This document shows, in pieces, positions 1 through 8,706 of a DNA stretch of 64,000 nt. Position numbers and translations under genes: made by a program. The stretch is from Tranquillimonas sp964472855 (GTDB taxonomy: Bacteria; Pseudomonadota; Alphaproteobacteria; Rhodobacterales; Rhodobacteraceae). Within the stretch, counting starts at the first letter, position 1. Every line of letters begins with the position of its first letter. The notes under the pieces were generated by a model that saw only the letters and a program-made list of their open reading frames with translations, searched no databases and was not told where the DNA came from. The stretch is taken from contig CAYYMJ010000002.1 of assembly GCA_964472855.1 (NCBI GenBank), forward strand, positions 60,908 through 124,907, given 5' to 3'.

Positions 1-80
1 NNNNNNNNNNNNNNNNNNNNNNNNNNNNNNNNNNNNNNNNNNNNNNNNNNNNNNNNNNNNNNNNNNNNNNNNNNNNNNNN
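1..80. other. Assembly gap (N run)
   Basis: All 80 positions are N, so nothing can be said about their content. The true size and what lies upstream are unknown. Confidence 0.99.
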
Positions 81-82
81 GC

Positions 83-97
83 TGGACGCGAACCGCC
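83..97 (-). repeat. 3'-end motif, class I, degenerate copy
   Basis: On the minus strand this reads GGCGGTTCGCGTCCA and directly abuts the stop codon of the TPR gene. It is a diverged member of the AGCGTTTCGCGTCA family seen at 3111, 8159, 19286, 34890 and 48406. Confidence 0.5.
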
Positions 98-631
98 CTA
101 ATAGTCGCTGGACGCTCCGGTTTCGATCGCCGCGGCCAGCGCCGTCGCGGGCCAGGTGCCCGCCCCGCCGCGGGCCCGGATCTGCACCAGTTGCGCGCGC
201 GCCGCCTTGACATCGCCCAGCACCACCAGTCCCTGCCCCATGTAGGACCGGGTCAGCAGGTTGTCGGGGTTCTGCAGCAGGGCCGCGCTGTAATAGGTCA
301 TGGCCGCGCTCATGCGGCCCTGTTTGCGGGCGATGAAGCCGCGATAGGTCAGCACCCGGTCGCTGTCGCCCTCGCCCATGCGCGCGAGCACGGCCAGCGC
401 ATCGTCAAGCCGCCCGGCATAGGCCATCTCGCGCACCGCGCGATAACTGGCGTCGTCGTCAAGCATTTCCTCGGTGATCAGCACGCAAAGCTGCAGTTCT
501 TCGTCCCAGAGATACCCCTCGAGGCACAGGTCCGTGGTCTCGGTCGGCGTCGGCGGTTCGGAGCTGTCCGAGCCGGCGCCAAGGGCGATGGTCGGCGCGA
601 TCAGGGCGGCGGCGAGGGTCAGGCGCAACAT
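98..631 (-). CDS. Secreted TPR-repeat protein
   Basis: A 177-aa protein. An N-terminal Sec signal of about 20 residues (MLRLTLAAALIAPTIALGAG) is followed by a short acidic, threonine-rich segment containing two cysteines. A C-terminal block of tetratricopeptide-like helices (about residues 60-165) includes a segment reading AMTYYSAALLQNPDNL. This points to a periplasmic protein-interaction role, with no enzymatic motif visible. The start was chosen because AAGGAG lies a few bases upstream and the signal peptide begins there. The gene lies downstream of purB on the same strand, about 75 nt after its stop, so co-transcription is possible. The exact function is unknown. Confidence 0.8.
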   Translation of the reverse strand: MLRLTLAAALIAPTIALGAGSDSSEPPTPTETTDLCLEGYLWDEELQLCVLITEEMLDDDASYRAVREMAYAGRLDDALAVLARMGEGDSDRVLTYRGFIARKQGRMSAAMTYYSAALLQNPDNLLTRSYMGQGLVVLGDVKAARAQLVQIRARGGAGTWPATALAAAIETGASSDY

Positions 632-705
632 CGGCAGGCTCCTTGTTTCGTTCAAGGGCAGCCTAGCGGGCCGCACCGCCGGTGTCAGGCATAATCCCGC
701 GACTG

Positions 706-2019
706 TCAGCCGTTGTCGGCGCCGAACACCCGCGCGAAGATCGTGTCGACATGCCTGGTGTGATAGCCAAGGTCGAACTTGTCCTCGATCTCGGCGGCGG
801 ACAGGGCGGCGGTGACGTCGGGGTCGGCCATTAGCTCGGCCATGAAATCGGCGCCTTGTTCCCACACCTTCATGGCGTTGCGCTGCACCATGGCATAGGC
901 ATCTTCGCGGCTGACGCCTTCCTGGGTCAGCGCCAGCAGCACCCGCTGGGAATGCACCAGCCCCCGGTGCCGGTTGAGATTGGCCAGCATGTTGTCGGGA
1001 TAGATCAGCAGCTTGTCGATGACGCCGGTCAGCCGCGACAGGGCGAAATCCAGCGTGATGGTCGCGTCGGGCCCGATCATGCGTTCGACCGAGGAATGCG
1101 AGATGTCGCGTTCGTGCCACAGGGCCACGTTCTCCAGGGCCGGCACCACGGCCGAGCGCACCATGCGCGCCAGCCCGGTCAGGTTTTCGGTCAGCACCGG
1201 GTTGCGCTTGTGCGGCATCGCGGACGAGCCCTTCTGGCCCTTCGCGAAAAACTCTTCGGCTTCCAGAACCTCGGTGCGCTGCATGTGGCGGATCTCGGTG
1301 GCGATATTCTCGATCGAACTGGCAATCACGCCCAGCGTGGCAAAATAGGCCGCGTGGCGGTCGCGCGGGATCACCTGGGTCGAGATTGGCTCGGGCACCA
1401 GCCCCATCTTGGCGCAGACATAGTCCTCGACGCCGGGATCAATGTTGGCAAAGGTGCCGACCGCGCCTGACAGCGCCCCGGTCGCAACCTCGTATCGCGC
1501 CTTGCGCAGGCGGTTGCGGTTGCGGTCCATCTCGGCATGAAAGCGGGCGAAGGTCAGGCCCATGGTCGTGGGCTCGGCATGGATGCCATGGCTGCGGCCC
1601 ATGCGCACGGTCATCTTGTGTTCCATCGCCCGGCGGCGCAATGCTGCCAGAAGACCGTCGATATCGGCGAGCAGAATGTCGGTGGCGCGCACCAGTTGAA
1701 GGTTGAAGGTAGTGTCCAGAACGTCGGAAGAGGTCATGCCCTGGTGCACGAACCGGGCATTGTCGGCGCCAACGATTTCGGACAGGTGGGTCAGAAAGGC
1801 GATGACGTCATGTTTGGTCACGCGCTCGATCTCGTCGATGCGGGCCACGTCAAAGGCAACGTCGCGGGCTTTCCAGACGGCGGCGGCGTTGGCGGCCGGG
1901 ATCGTGCCCTGGGCGGCCATGGCGTCGCCGGCGTGCGCTTCGATCTCGAACCAGAGGCGGAACTTGGTCTCGGGCGACCATGTCTGCACCATTTCGGGGC
2001 GAGAATAACGCGGGATCAT
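706..2019 (-). CDS. purB: Adenylosuccinate lyase
   Basis: A 437-aa cytosolic homotetrameric enzyme of purine synthesis. It releases fumarate from SAICAR and from adenylosuccinate. The fumarase/aspartase superfamily signature GSSAMPHKRNP lies in the middle of the protein, and TSSDVLDT and the catalytic-histidine segment SHGIHAEPTTMG are also present. The length matches the bacterial PurB family. The start MIPRYSRPEMVQTWS is preceded by GAAAGG and matches the usual N-terminus; the reading frame stays open upstream but with no sensible protein. purC, purS and purQ, which act just before it in the pathway, sit about 34 kb away. Confidence 0.97.
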   Translation of the reverse strand: MIPRYSRPEMVQTWSPETKFRLWFEIEAHAGDAMAAQGTIPAANAAAVWKARDVAFDVARIDEIERVTKHDVIAFLTHLSEIVGADNARFVHQGMTSSDVLDTTFNLQLVRATDILLADIDGLLAALRRRAMEHKMTVRMGRSHGIHAEPTTMGLTFARFHAEMDRNRNRLRKARYEVATGALSGAVGTFANIDPGVEDYVCAKMGLVPEPISTQVIPRDRHAAYFATLGVIASSIENIATEIRHMQRTEVLEAEEFFAKGQKGSSAMPHKRNPVLTENLTGLARMVRSAVVPALENVALWHERDISHSSVERMIGPDATITLDFALSRLTGVIDKLLIYPDNMLANLNRHRGLVHSQRVLLALTQEGVSREDAYAMVQRNAMKVWEQGADFMAELMADPDVTAALSAAEIEDKFDLGYHTRHVDTIFARVFGADNG

Positions 2020-2094
2020 CGACGGACCTTTCGGGATTGAAGATTTTTCCGTGGCGGTCTTAGACTTATGGACGGGGCGCCACAAGGGACGGAC

Positions 2095-2547
2095 ATGACG
2101 CAGGCGGGCAGGGCATCTGAGCTTTTGAAGGAACTGACGGGTGACTGGATGATCCGCCGTGCCGTGCAGCATTCCGACGGCAGCCAGACGCGGGCGCTGG
2201 GCTGGACGCAGATCAAACCCGAGCGTGGGCGCTGGCGGTTTCACGAGACCGGCATCCTGATCCTGGCTTCGGGGGCCGAACTGAAATTCGAGCGCAGTTA
2301 TCTGTGGTATGACGCCGGCGCCGCCATCGACGTGCATTATGACGACGACCGGCCCTTTCACCGCATCACCGTCGGCGCCCGGGCCCGCGACCGGCATATC
2401 TGCGGATCGGACATCTACAATGTCGCCTATGACTTCGACATGCCCGGCGCCTGGCAAAGCCGCTGGCGGGTCGAGGGGCCGCGCAAGAGCTATTACATGG
2501 TGTCGCAATACCGCCAGCCGCGGTCGTCGGCGCCGGGCCGGGGCTGA
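2095..2547 (+). CDS. DUF6314 family protein
   Basis: A small soluble protein of about 150 aa with many aromatic and charged residues in a beta-rich pattern (GDWMIRR, YYMVSQYRQ). It resembles the Rhodobacterales DUF6314 family, a lipocalin-like barrel of unknown function. An alternative ATG lies 27 nt upstream at 2068; the start at 2095 is preferred because AAGGGACGG precedes it. No signal peptide or catalytic motif is visible. It is divergent from purB, and its stop is only 2 nt before the DUF1284 gene, so the two are probably co-expressed. Confidence 0.75.
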   Translation: MTQAGRASELLKELTGDWMIRRAVQHSDGSQTRALGWTQIKPERGRWRFHETGILILASGAELKFERSYLWYDAGAAIDVHYDDDRPFHRITVGARARDRHICGSDIYNVAYDFDMPGAWQSRWRVEGPRKSYYMVSQYRQPRSSAPGRG

Positions 2548-2549
2548 GC

Positions 2550-2990
2550 GTGTCCGGCCTGCGGTTTCGGCCGCATCATTTCCTGTGTGCGCTGGGGTTT
2601 GCCGGCAAGGGCTATGACGATGGTTTCACGCGCAACATGGCGGCCATTGTCGATGGCCGGTTGCGTGGCGAGGATGGCGATCAGGTCGAAATCGAGGTGG
2701 TCGCTGACGCCGACGGTATCTGCGCGCCCTGTCCGCACCGGCGGGGGACAGGGTGCGACCGGCAGGCGAAGATCGACGCGCTGGACCGCCGGCACGCGGC
2801 GGCGCTGGGGCTGGCGGCGGGGCAGCGGCTGAGCTGGGGCGCGGCGCAGGACCGGATGGCGGCGCGGGTGGCGCCCGGCGATCTGGTGCGGCTGTGCGCG
2901 GGGTGTCAGTGGCTGGCGCTGGGGTTGTGCACCGCGGCGCTGGCCCGGTTGCGCCAAGGCAGAAACGCCGCCCCCGGGGGCGGCGCCTGA
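2550..2990 (+). CDS. DUF1284 domain protein, cysteine-rich
   Basis: A 146-aa protein with the DUF1284 pattern. The N-terminus LRFRPHHFLCALGFAGKGY carries the paired His and Cys. A CAPCPHRRGTGC cluster lies at about residues 59-70 and a later CAGCQ pair in the C-terminal half. Cys spacing of this kind suggests metal or iron-sulfur binding, but that is inference and the family has no assigned activity. Translation starts at a GTG 3 nt after the previous stop, indicating coupling to the DUF6314 gene. Confidence 0.8.
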   Translation: MSGLRFRPHHFLCALGFAGKGYDDGFTRNMAAIVDGRLRGEDGDQVEIEVVADADGICAPCPHRRGTGCDRQAKIDALDRRHAAALGLAAGQRLSWGAAQDRMAARVAPGDLVRLCAGCQWLALGLCTAALARLRQGRNAAPGGGA

Positions 2991-3110
2991 GGTGTCGCGC
3001 TGGCTTGTGCGCGGGTCGGGCGCAGGCGTGTCACGTCAAGCCCCGATCACCCGACGCAGTGCGAAATCATCGATTTCAACGCGGTGCAGGTGATGCCGTC
3101 TGGACCGGGT

Positions 3111-3126
3111 TGAACGCGAAACGCGC
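3111..3126 (-). repeat. 3'-end motif, class I, bioY copy
   Basis: The minus strand reads GCGCGTTTCGCGTTCA immediately after the bioY stop codon. It has one base change and one inserted base relative to the consensus AGCGTTTCGCGTCA. The converging DUF1284 gene ends about 120 nt away. Confidence 0.6.
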
Positions 3127-3717
3127 CTAGCCGGCCTTGCGCGCCTTCAGAACCGACCAGCCGCCGGCGACGACCAGCGCCGCGATAACCGCCTTGACGG
3201 CGTCGCCAATCAGGAAGGGCGCCATGAAGCCGCCCCAGTAATAGGCGACATTGCCGCCGGCCCAGCCGGCATCGACGCCCGCGGCACTGGCCAGCAACAT
3301 CGGCCAGGCAATGCCGGGGATATAGAGAAGCGCCGAGGCAACAAGCCCGGCCACCGCCATGCCCGGCAGGTTGCTGAGGCCACGCTGGACGGCGAAACCG
3401 GCCAGCCAGGCCAGCCCGACAAAGCCGACCAGGAACCCAGCCGTGGGCCCGGCCAGCGCGGCGGTGTTGCCGCCGTTGGCGAAAACCGGCAGGCCTGCCG
3501 CCCCTTCGGCGAGGTAGGCCAGCACCGTCAGCGCCCCAAGCCGCGAGCCGAAGCTTAGCCCGACGATCAGGATGGCGAGCGTCTGCAGGGTCATTGGCAC
3601 CGGGAACATCGGCACGCTGATTTGCGCGGCAATCGCGATCAGGGCCGAGCCGGCGACGACCATGGCAATGCGGGTCATCAGCGACTGCGCCGGGAAGAGC
3701 GCCTGGTTAAGGGTCAT
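3127..3717 (-). CDS. bioY: Biotin transporter BioY (ECF S component)
   Basis: A 196-aa polytopic membrane protein with six hydrophobic segments and BioY hallmarks: an N-terminal helix followed by PMFPVPMTLQTLAIL, then GSRLGALTVLAYLAEGAAGLPVF. BioY binds and imports biotin, alone or with the EcfA1/A2/T energizing module. No ECF ATPase genes are nearby, so it acts alone or with a shared module elsewhere. The start MTLNQALFP was chosen for AGAGG 11-12 nt upstream and because it gives the family length. An upstream in-frame extension would run through a 3' repeat element and is rejected. Confidence 0.93.
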   Translation of the reverse strand: MTLNQALFPAQSLMTRIAMVVAGSALIAIAAQISVPMFPVPMTLQTLAILIVGLSFGSRLGALTVLAYLAEGAAGLPVFANGGNTAALAGPTAGFLVGFVGLAWLAGFAVQRGLSNLPGMAVAGLVASALLYIPGIAWPMLLASAAGVDAGWAGGNVAYYWGGFMAPFLIGDAVKAVIAALVVAGGWSVLKARKAG

Positions 3718-3886
3718 GTCTATGGCCTCTTTGGGGTTTGCAAGCGCGGCCTTGGTTGGCGATGTGGGCTGGAATGTCAATGACAATGGTCTGCCGCGGG
3801 GGGTGATTTCCAACTGGAAAGCGCCGGCCCGGTGGGTCGGCGCTTGGGCGATGTCTGTGCCGCCTGCCGGCGGCGATGCCTCCGGC

Positions 3887-3898
3887 GGGGATATTTTC
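3887..3898 (-). repeat. 3'-end motif, class II (GAAAATATCCCC)
   Basis: The minus strand reads GAAAATATCCCC, 14 nt after the stop of the hydrolase-OsmC gene, and is followed by an inverted repeat CCGGAGGCATCGCCGCCGG. It belongs to the same family as 13079, 34718 and 44489. Confidence 0.55.
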
Positions 3899-3912
3899 GC
3901 CACGATGATGTG

Positions 3913-5124
3913 TCAGACGGCCCGGGTTGTGACGTGGGCACTGCTTTCGAGTGTCTTGTGCACCGGGCACTTGTCGGCGATTTCCATCAGTTTTTGCCGC
4001 TGCTCGGCGCTGAGTTGGCCGTCAAGGCGGATGGCGCGGTTGAACTGGTCGACCTTGCCGCCACCGGCGGCGCCGGCGTCCTGGGCGTGCACCTTGTCGT
4101 GGGTCACATCCACCGAAACATGGTCGAGGGGCCAGCCTTTGCGCCGGGCATACATGCGAATGGTCATCGAGGTGCAGGCGCCCAGCCCGGCGGCGAGGAA
4201 ACCATAGGGCGAGGGGCCCATGTTGTGGCCGCCATAGGCCAGCGGTTCATCGGCCAGCATGTGGTGGGCCGGTCCGGCGGTGATGTCCTGGAGAAAGCCG
4301 TTGGGATCGGCCTCGGCCACGCGGACCACGCCTTCGGGCGCGCCGGGCGGGGGCGGCGGGGTGGTGACGTCGAGATAGCGCGCCGACCAGGCGGCGATGA
4401 CGCTGGCGGCATGTTCGGCGATGGCGGGGTCAGTCAGCAGATGGTCGCCGTCGTCGAGGGTGACGAAGCTTTTTGGGTGTTTGGCGGCGGTGAAGATCTG
4501 GCCGGCATTCTCGATGCCGACGATCGTGTCGCGCGGGGTGTGCATCACCAGAAGGGCGCGGCCAAGCCCGGCGATGTCGGGCTCGAGCCGGGCGGCGGTG
4601 ACATCGTCGACGAAGTCGCGGCCGATGGTGAAGGGCCGGCCGCCCAGTTGCACCTGTGCCTGGCCCTGTTGGCGGATACGGTCGAGCGCGTCGCCGAAAT
4701 TATGGGTGACGTGAGCGGGATCGAAGGGGGCGCCGATGGTGACCACCGCCCTGGCCGAGGCGATCTGTCCCGCGGCCCTGAGCACCGCCGCCCCGCCCAG
4801 CGAATGCCCGATCAGCAGGCCCGGGGCCATGGCGCGGCTGGCGAGATAGTTGGCGGCGGCGACAAGGTCGCCCACGTTCGAGGTGAAGGTGGTGTTGGCA
4901 AACTCGCCCTCGGAATGGCCAAGCCCGGTGAAATCAAAGCGCAGCACCGCGATGCCCATGGCCGTCAGCCGGCCAGCGACGCGGCGCGCGGCGGGGATGT
5001 CCTTGGAACATGTGAAGCAATGCGCGAAGAGCGCGGTTGCCAGATGCGGGCCGTCGGGCATGTCGAGCCGCGCCGACAGCTTGTCGCCCTGGTGGCCGGT
5101 GAAGGTGACCTTTTCGGTTGTCAT
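3913..5124 (-). CDS. Bifunctional alpha/beta hydrolase-OsmC family protein
   Basis: A 403-aa fusion. Residues 1 to about 255 are a serine hydrolase with the nucleophile elbow GHSLGG (Ser108), a strand ending in RFDFTGLG, and a late DDGDHLL that can supply His. Residues about 265-403 are an OsmC/Ohr domain with the two redox cysteines in LGACTSMTIRM and DKCPVHKTLE. OsmC proteins reduce organic hydroperoxides using this Cys pair. The fusion is widespread in proteobacteria, so it is not a local oddity. A role in handling acyl or organic peroxides is likely; the hydrolase substrate cannot be read. It starts at ATG 5124 with no close neighbour upstream, and bioY follows about 195 nt downstream on the same strand. 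Confidence 0.9.
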   Translation of the reverse strand: MTTEKVTFTGHQGDKLSARLDMPDGPHLATALFAHCFTCSKDIPAARRVAGRLTAMGIAVLRFDFTGLGHSEGEFANTTFTSNVGDLVAAANYLASRAMAPGLLIGHSLGGAAVLRAAGQIASARAVVTIGAPFDPAHVTHNFGDALDRIRQQGQAQVQLGGRPFTIGRDFVDDVTAARLEPDIAGLGRALLVMHTPRDTIVGIENAGQIFTAAKHPKSFVTLDDGDHLLTDPAIAEHAASVIAAWSARYLDVTTPPPPPGAPEGVVRVAEADPNGFLQDITAGPAHHMLADEPLAYGGHNMGPSPYGFLAAGLGACTSMTIRMYARRKGWPLDHVSVDVTHDKVHAQDAGAAGGGKVDQFNRAIRLDGQLSAEQRQKLMEIADKCPVHKTLESSAHVTTRAV

Positions 5125-5360
5125 GGTTGTGGCCCTTTGCCTGTTTCGCGCCCAGCAGGCGCCTGTGCCCGGCCGAATGCAAGGCGCGTTGCGCCTGCGT
5201 CACATGCTAGTGAGCCTGCGTGCCGCGGCAACCGGCCTTTGCGCACAATTTCCCGCAATTTCGCCTGTCGTTTCCCATTCTTTGGCCACTTTCTCGCGCC
5301 AGGCTGGTTAACGGCCGCCGGGCGGGGCATTGTTTCCGGCCGGGTCGGCGAGGAGACGGG

Positions 5361-6182
5361 ATGACCGGGGACGACCGAGGCAATCGCCCACCTGACGGGC
5401 AGGACAATGGCTTGAGAGCACGGCTGCAGGCCGCGGCGGACAGCCTTGCCACGGCCATCGGTGCGCCGGACGGGGCGGGGCAACTGGCGCTGGAACCGGT
5501 CAAGACCGGCCGGACCGCGCGGACCTTTGGACTGACCGCCGGCGCGGCCACGGGGTTTCTGAAACTGTTCGATCTGCGTGACGAGGCCGCCGGCCTTGCC
5601 TTTCGCCGCGAACGTGACGTCTGTCTTTGGAACCGTGGCTCGGGGCAGGTGGCGCGCCTGCTGGCCTATTCCGATTCCGGGCGCTATCTGGTGCTTGAGG
5701 CGGGCGCGGCCGGTCAGCCGGAAAACCCGGAGTTTTTCGCGCGTGCCCTGGGCAAGTGGACCGCGTCTTTCGAGGCCCGGGCCCCCAAGGCGCCGGGCAC
5801 GGGCGACTGGTACAGCTATCTGGGCAATTGCCGCGGCGTGTCGAGCGATGTCGTCGAGGCGGCGCGCGGCCGGCTTGAGGCGATACCCTTGTGCGGGCGG
5901 GCGATTTCGCGCGGGGATCCGGCGCTGCACAATTACATCTCGGGGCCAGACGGCGCCTTTTGGGGCTGCGATTTCGAAGACGCGCGCCTGCGTCCGCGCG
6001 GCTGGGATTTCGTGATGGCGCAGCAGGCCCTGATCCAGCGCTGGCCCGACTGTTTCACAACGGTTCTGGCCGCCTTTTGCGACGGCTACGCGCTGGAAAA
6101 CCGGGCGCTGACTGATCTGCGCGAACTGGAGACGGTTGCGCGGGTTCTGTTCTGCGCCCAGGCCGCGGCACGGGCGGCATGA
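5361..6182 (+). CDS. Aminoglycoside phosphotransferase-like kinase fold protein
   Basis: A 273-aa soluble protein of uncertain role. The C-terminal half carries a weak APH/choline-kinase catalytic pattern: RGDPALHNYI (compare HGDLHPGN), then about 15 residues later a WGCDFEDARLRPRGWDF segment like the metal-binding Asp region. The N-terminal half lacks an obvious nucleotide P-loop but has a strand-rich region with KLFDLRDEAAGLAFRRERDV that could carry the ATP-binding Lys and Glu. The start at 5361 follows GGAG; the open frame extends 47 codons upstream without a plausible protein. The stop is 10 nt before the Hint-domain gene, so the two look like one operon. The substrate is unknown. Confidence 0.6.
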   Translation: MTGDDRGNRPPDGQDNGLRARLQAAADSLATAIGAPDGAGQLALEPVKTGRTARTFGLTAGAATGFLKLFDLRDEAAGLAFRRERDVCLWNRGSGQVARLLAYSDSGRYLVLEAGAAGQPENPEFFARALGKWTASFEARAPKAPGTGDWYSYLGNCRGVSSDVVEAARGRLEAIPLCGRAISRGDPALHNYISGPDGAFWGCDFEDARLRPRGWDFVMAQQALIQRWPDCFTTVLAAFCDGYALENRALTDLRELETVARVLFCAQAAARAA

Positions 6183-6192
6183 GGAGGGGCTG

Positions 6193-7272
6193 ATGGCAGA
6201 GGAAACGATCTTTCTTTCGCTTTCGGGCACGGGGACAACCCAGATCGAGGGCGACGACATCGCCGCCGATCAGGACGACAACCAGATTGTCTATGTCAGC
6301 GATGGCGGCACCACCTCGGGGACGGTCGAGTTCGCGTTCTGGGGCAAGGACACCCCGACCGAGCCCGGCGCCGGCCCGGGCGGTGACGACGTGTTCATCT
6401 TTGACCTTTCCGCGTTTGACGACAATTTCGACATTGTTGTCAAAAGCATGGATGCAGGCGACAGTTTCCAGTTCACCAACTGGGACAGCTGGACCCCGCC
6501 TGCACCCGGCGAAACCGCGCACACCTTTGTCTATACCGGCAGCGACGGGCTGTCGCATACCGTCACCATCGACGCGCAATCGACCAATGGTGCCGCCGGG
6601 GTCGATGTGGTCCAGGTCATGTGCTTTGCCGGTGGCACCGGGATCGGCACACCGCTGGGCGAGGTCCCGGTCGAGATGTTGCAGGCCGGCGATCTGGTCA
6701 CTTGCGGCGACGGGCGGTCGCGGGCCATCCGCTGGATCGGGTCGCGCAGGCTGGGGCAGGCCGAACTGCTGGCCCATCCCGAGCTGCGCCCCGTGCGTCT
6801 GAAGGCCGGGGCCATGGGGGGCGGGCTGCCTCGGCGCGATCTGGACCTGTCGCCGCAGCATCGCGTCAAGCTGAGCGATGACCGTGCCGAGCTGCTGTTC
6901 GGGTCGGTCAACGTGCTGGTGGCAGCGGATCATCTGCGCAACGAGCACAATATCCGCCGCGTCAACGACTGTGCCACCGTTACCTATTATCACATCCTGC
7001 TGGACGGACATCACACGGTGCTGGCCGAGGGGCAGGCGTGCGAGACCATGCTGCTGGCCGGGGCCGGGGCCCATGCCCTGACCGGCGCGCAGCGCAACGA
7101 GATTGCGGCGCTTTGTCCCGACCGGCCCAAGGCACGCGGCGACGGCGCCACCTGTTATCCGGCGTTGCGACGGTTCGAGGCCGAATGCCTGCTGGATGGC
7201 TGGCAGCCGAAACCGGTCCGGCCGGCGCCTCTGGCCGCCCTTACGTCGTCGGCCAGTGGTCGGGCAGACTGA
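6193..7272 (+). CDS. Hint (Hedgehog/intein) domain protein
   Basis: A 359-aa protein. Residues 1 to about 140 are an acidic, Gly/Asp/Thr-rich beta region resembling the adhesin or calcium-binding leaders of secreted proteins. Residues 144 to about 310 are a Hint domain beginning CFAGGTGIGTPLGEVPVEML (Cys144 as the autoprocessing nucleophile). It continues with LSPQHRVKLSD and ends near HHTVLAEGQACETML. Such domains in Rhodobacterales self-cleave or attach a partner, and many are on type I-secreted proteins. No classical signal peptide is present. The start was chosen by GAGGAGGGG upstream. Its last 32 nt overlap the converging bpt gene. Confidence 0.85.
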   Translation: MAEETIFLSLSGTGTTQIEGDDIAADQDDNQIVYVSDGGTTSGTVEFAFWGKDTPTEPGAGPGGDDVFIFDLSAFDDNFDIVVKSMDAGDSFQFTNWDSWTPPAPGETAHTFVYTGSDGLSHTVTIDAQSTNGAAGVDVVQVMCFAGGTGIGTPLGEVPVEMLQAGDLVTCGDGRSRAIRWIGSRRLGQAELLAHPELRPVRLKAGAMGGGLPRRDLDLSPQHRVKLSDDRAELLFGSVNVLVAADHLRNEHNIRRVNDCATVTYYHILLDGHHTVLAEGQACETMLLAGAGAHALTGAQRNEIAALCPDRPKARGDGATCYPALRRFEAECLLDGWQPKPVRPAPLAALTSSASGRAD

Positions 7273-8056
7273 TGCGTGCCACCTGTTCGGCGATTGGGTC
7301 ATTCGACAGCGGGTGCGGTTCGGCCGAATAGGTGGCGGGGTCGCCGATAGGTTGCCAGTTGCCGCCACGGTAGATTTCGACCGCGCTGAAATTGGCCTTG
7401 TAACCCATCTTGGCGCTGCCCGGCACCCAATAGCCCAGGTAGACATAAGGCAGGTCCAGCATTCGGGCGATGTCGATATGGTCCAGAATCAGGTGGGTGC
7501 CCAGCGACAATCTGGCCGATTGGGTGCAGTAGAAGGAATAAACCATCGACAGGCCGTCTTCGAGGATGTCGGTCAGGGCCACGGCGGCCAGTTCGTCGCT
7601 GTTGTCGCGGTATTCGATGACCCGGCTGTCGACCGGCGTTTCCTCGACCATGGCGGCAAATTCGAAGATGTCCATGTCGGCCATGCCGCCGTCGGCGTGA
7701 CGGTCGTCAAGATAGGCCCGGAACAGGTCATACTGTTCCTCGGTCGCCCAGGGCGACTGGATGCTGCGCGTGATATGGTCGTTGCGCCGCGTTACGCGCC
7801 GCTGGGTGCGCGAGGGCCGGAAATCGTCGACCCGGATGCGCGCCGACAGGCAGGCCGAACATTCGGCGCAGGATGGGCGGTAAAGCACGTTTTGCGAGCG
7901 GCGGAACCCCTGTCCGGACAGGGCATTATTCAGCGTTTCGGCGGTGTCGCCGTGCAGGGCCGTGAACAGCTTGCGCTCCATCCGGCCGGCCAGATACGGG
8001 CAGGGCTGGGGGGCGGTCACATAGAATTGCGGCGCAATGGGCAGCGTGTGGCGCAT
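7241..8056 (-). CDS. bpt: Aspartate/glutamate leucyltransferase (Bpt/Ate family)
   Basis: A 271-aa N-end-rule enzyme. It moves Leu (or Arg) from aminoacyl-tRNA onto proteins that start with an acidic or modified residue, marking them for ClpS-ClpAP. Family features are visible: the N-terminus APQPCPYLAGRMERKLFTAL, the cysteine cluster CAECSACLSARI, and the C-terminal YLGYWVPGSAKMGYKANFS. Length and N-terminus MRHTLPIAPQFYVT match the family, so the ATG at 8056 is preferred over one at 8092. It lies about 115 nt downstream of the RDD gene on the same strand. Confidence 0.93.
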   Translation of the reverse strand: MRHTLPIAPQFYVTAPQPCPYLAGRMERKLFTALHGDTAETLNNALSGQGFRRSQNVLYRPSCAECSACLSARIRVDDFRPSRTQRRVTRRNDHITRSIQSPWATEEQYDLFRAYLDDRHADGGMADMDIFEFAAMVEETPVDSRVIEYRDNSDELAAVALTDILEDGLSMVYSFYCTQSARLSLGTHLILDHIDIARMLDLPYVYLGYWVPGSAKMGYKANFSAVEIYRGGNWQPIGDPATYSAEPHPLSNDPIAEQVARISLPDHWPTT

Positions 8057-8158
8057 GACGGCTCGGGTCTGGTTGCCGGACCAGCCTAGCAACCGGTTTC
8101 AGGGCCGCCAAGCCCCGCTTTTGCAATACAGTGTTTCGCCTTCAAGTTGAATCAAGTT

Positions 8159-8172
8159 TGACGCGAAACGTC
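8159..8172 (-). repeat. 3'-end motif, class I, RDD copy
   Basis: The minus strand reads GACGTTTCGCGTCA directly after the TGA of the RDD gene. It differs from AGCGTTTCGCGTCA only at the first two positions. Confidence 0.65.
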
Positions 8173-8628
8173 TCAGCTTTCGGCGGCGCGATTCACGGCG
8201 GCGGTGCCAAGGATATGGTCGGTCAGGCCCTGCCGGCGCGGCGAGACCAGCATCAGGACGATCGAGATCAGCTGCAACGGAAACACCGCCAGCGACACGG
8301 TATACCCCAGTGTGTGCAACAGCGCGGTGCCGCCGTCGAGACGCTGGCCGTTGTGGTCGCGCAGCGAGATCGCGGTCAGGCGCATGCCCCATGTGGCCGA
8401 CCCGCCGGAAATTGTCATCCAGCGATAGAGAAAGCCGACCACCAGCCACAGAAACGGCAGGAAGAACAGGCCGGTAAAAAACGTGAACGGCAGGATGAAC
8501 GCGATCAGGACCGCAACGAAGACACCGTCAATCACCCAGGCGATCAGCCGTTTCAGGGGGATGTCGGCATAAAGCGCTGATTCGCGGGTCGGGTCGGGCA
8601 GGCCATCATAGGGGCGGGCGGCCATCAT
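8173..8628 (-). CDS. RDD family membrane protein
   Basis: A 151-aa protein with three hydrophobic segments. The RDD signature residues are in place: Arg in PLKRLIAWVIDG (helix 1), the Asp of the same stretch, and WGMRLTAISLRDHNG before the third helix. RDD proteins are small inner-membrane proteins, some linked to ion homeostasis; a specific role here is not deducible. CAAGGAGACC precedes the tandem ATG codons at 8628/8625. It is co-directional with two DUF2852 genes upstream and bpt downstream. Confidence 0.85.
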   Translation of the reverse strand: MMAARPYDGLPDPTRESALYADIPLKRLIAWVIDGVFVAVLIAFILPFTFFTGLFFLPFLWLVVGFLYRWMTISGGSATWGMRLTAISLRDHNGQRLDGGTALLHTLGYTVSLAVFPLQLISIVLMLVSPRRQGLTDHILGTAAVNRAAES

Positions 8629-8706
8629 TGTGTTGGTCTCCTTGAAAGGGGGCGCGGCCGGGCCAGCGCCGCGGCCCGGCCGGAGTGTCTTTGTTGCCTC
8701 TTGCGC

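Noticed and set aside
3832..5364. A long plus-strand open frame of about 500 codons.
   Set aside because: It is antisense to the well-supported hydrolase-OsmC gene, with high-GC stop depletion and no domain.
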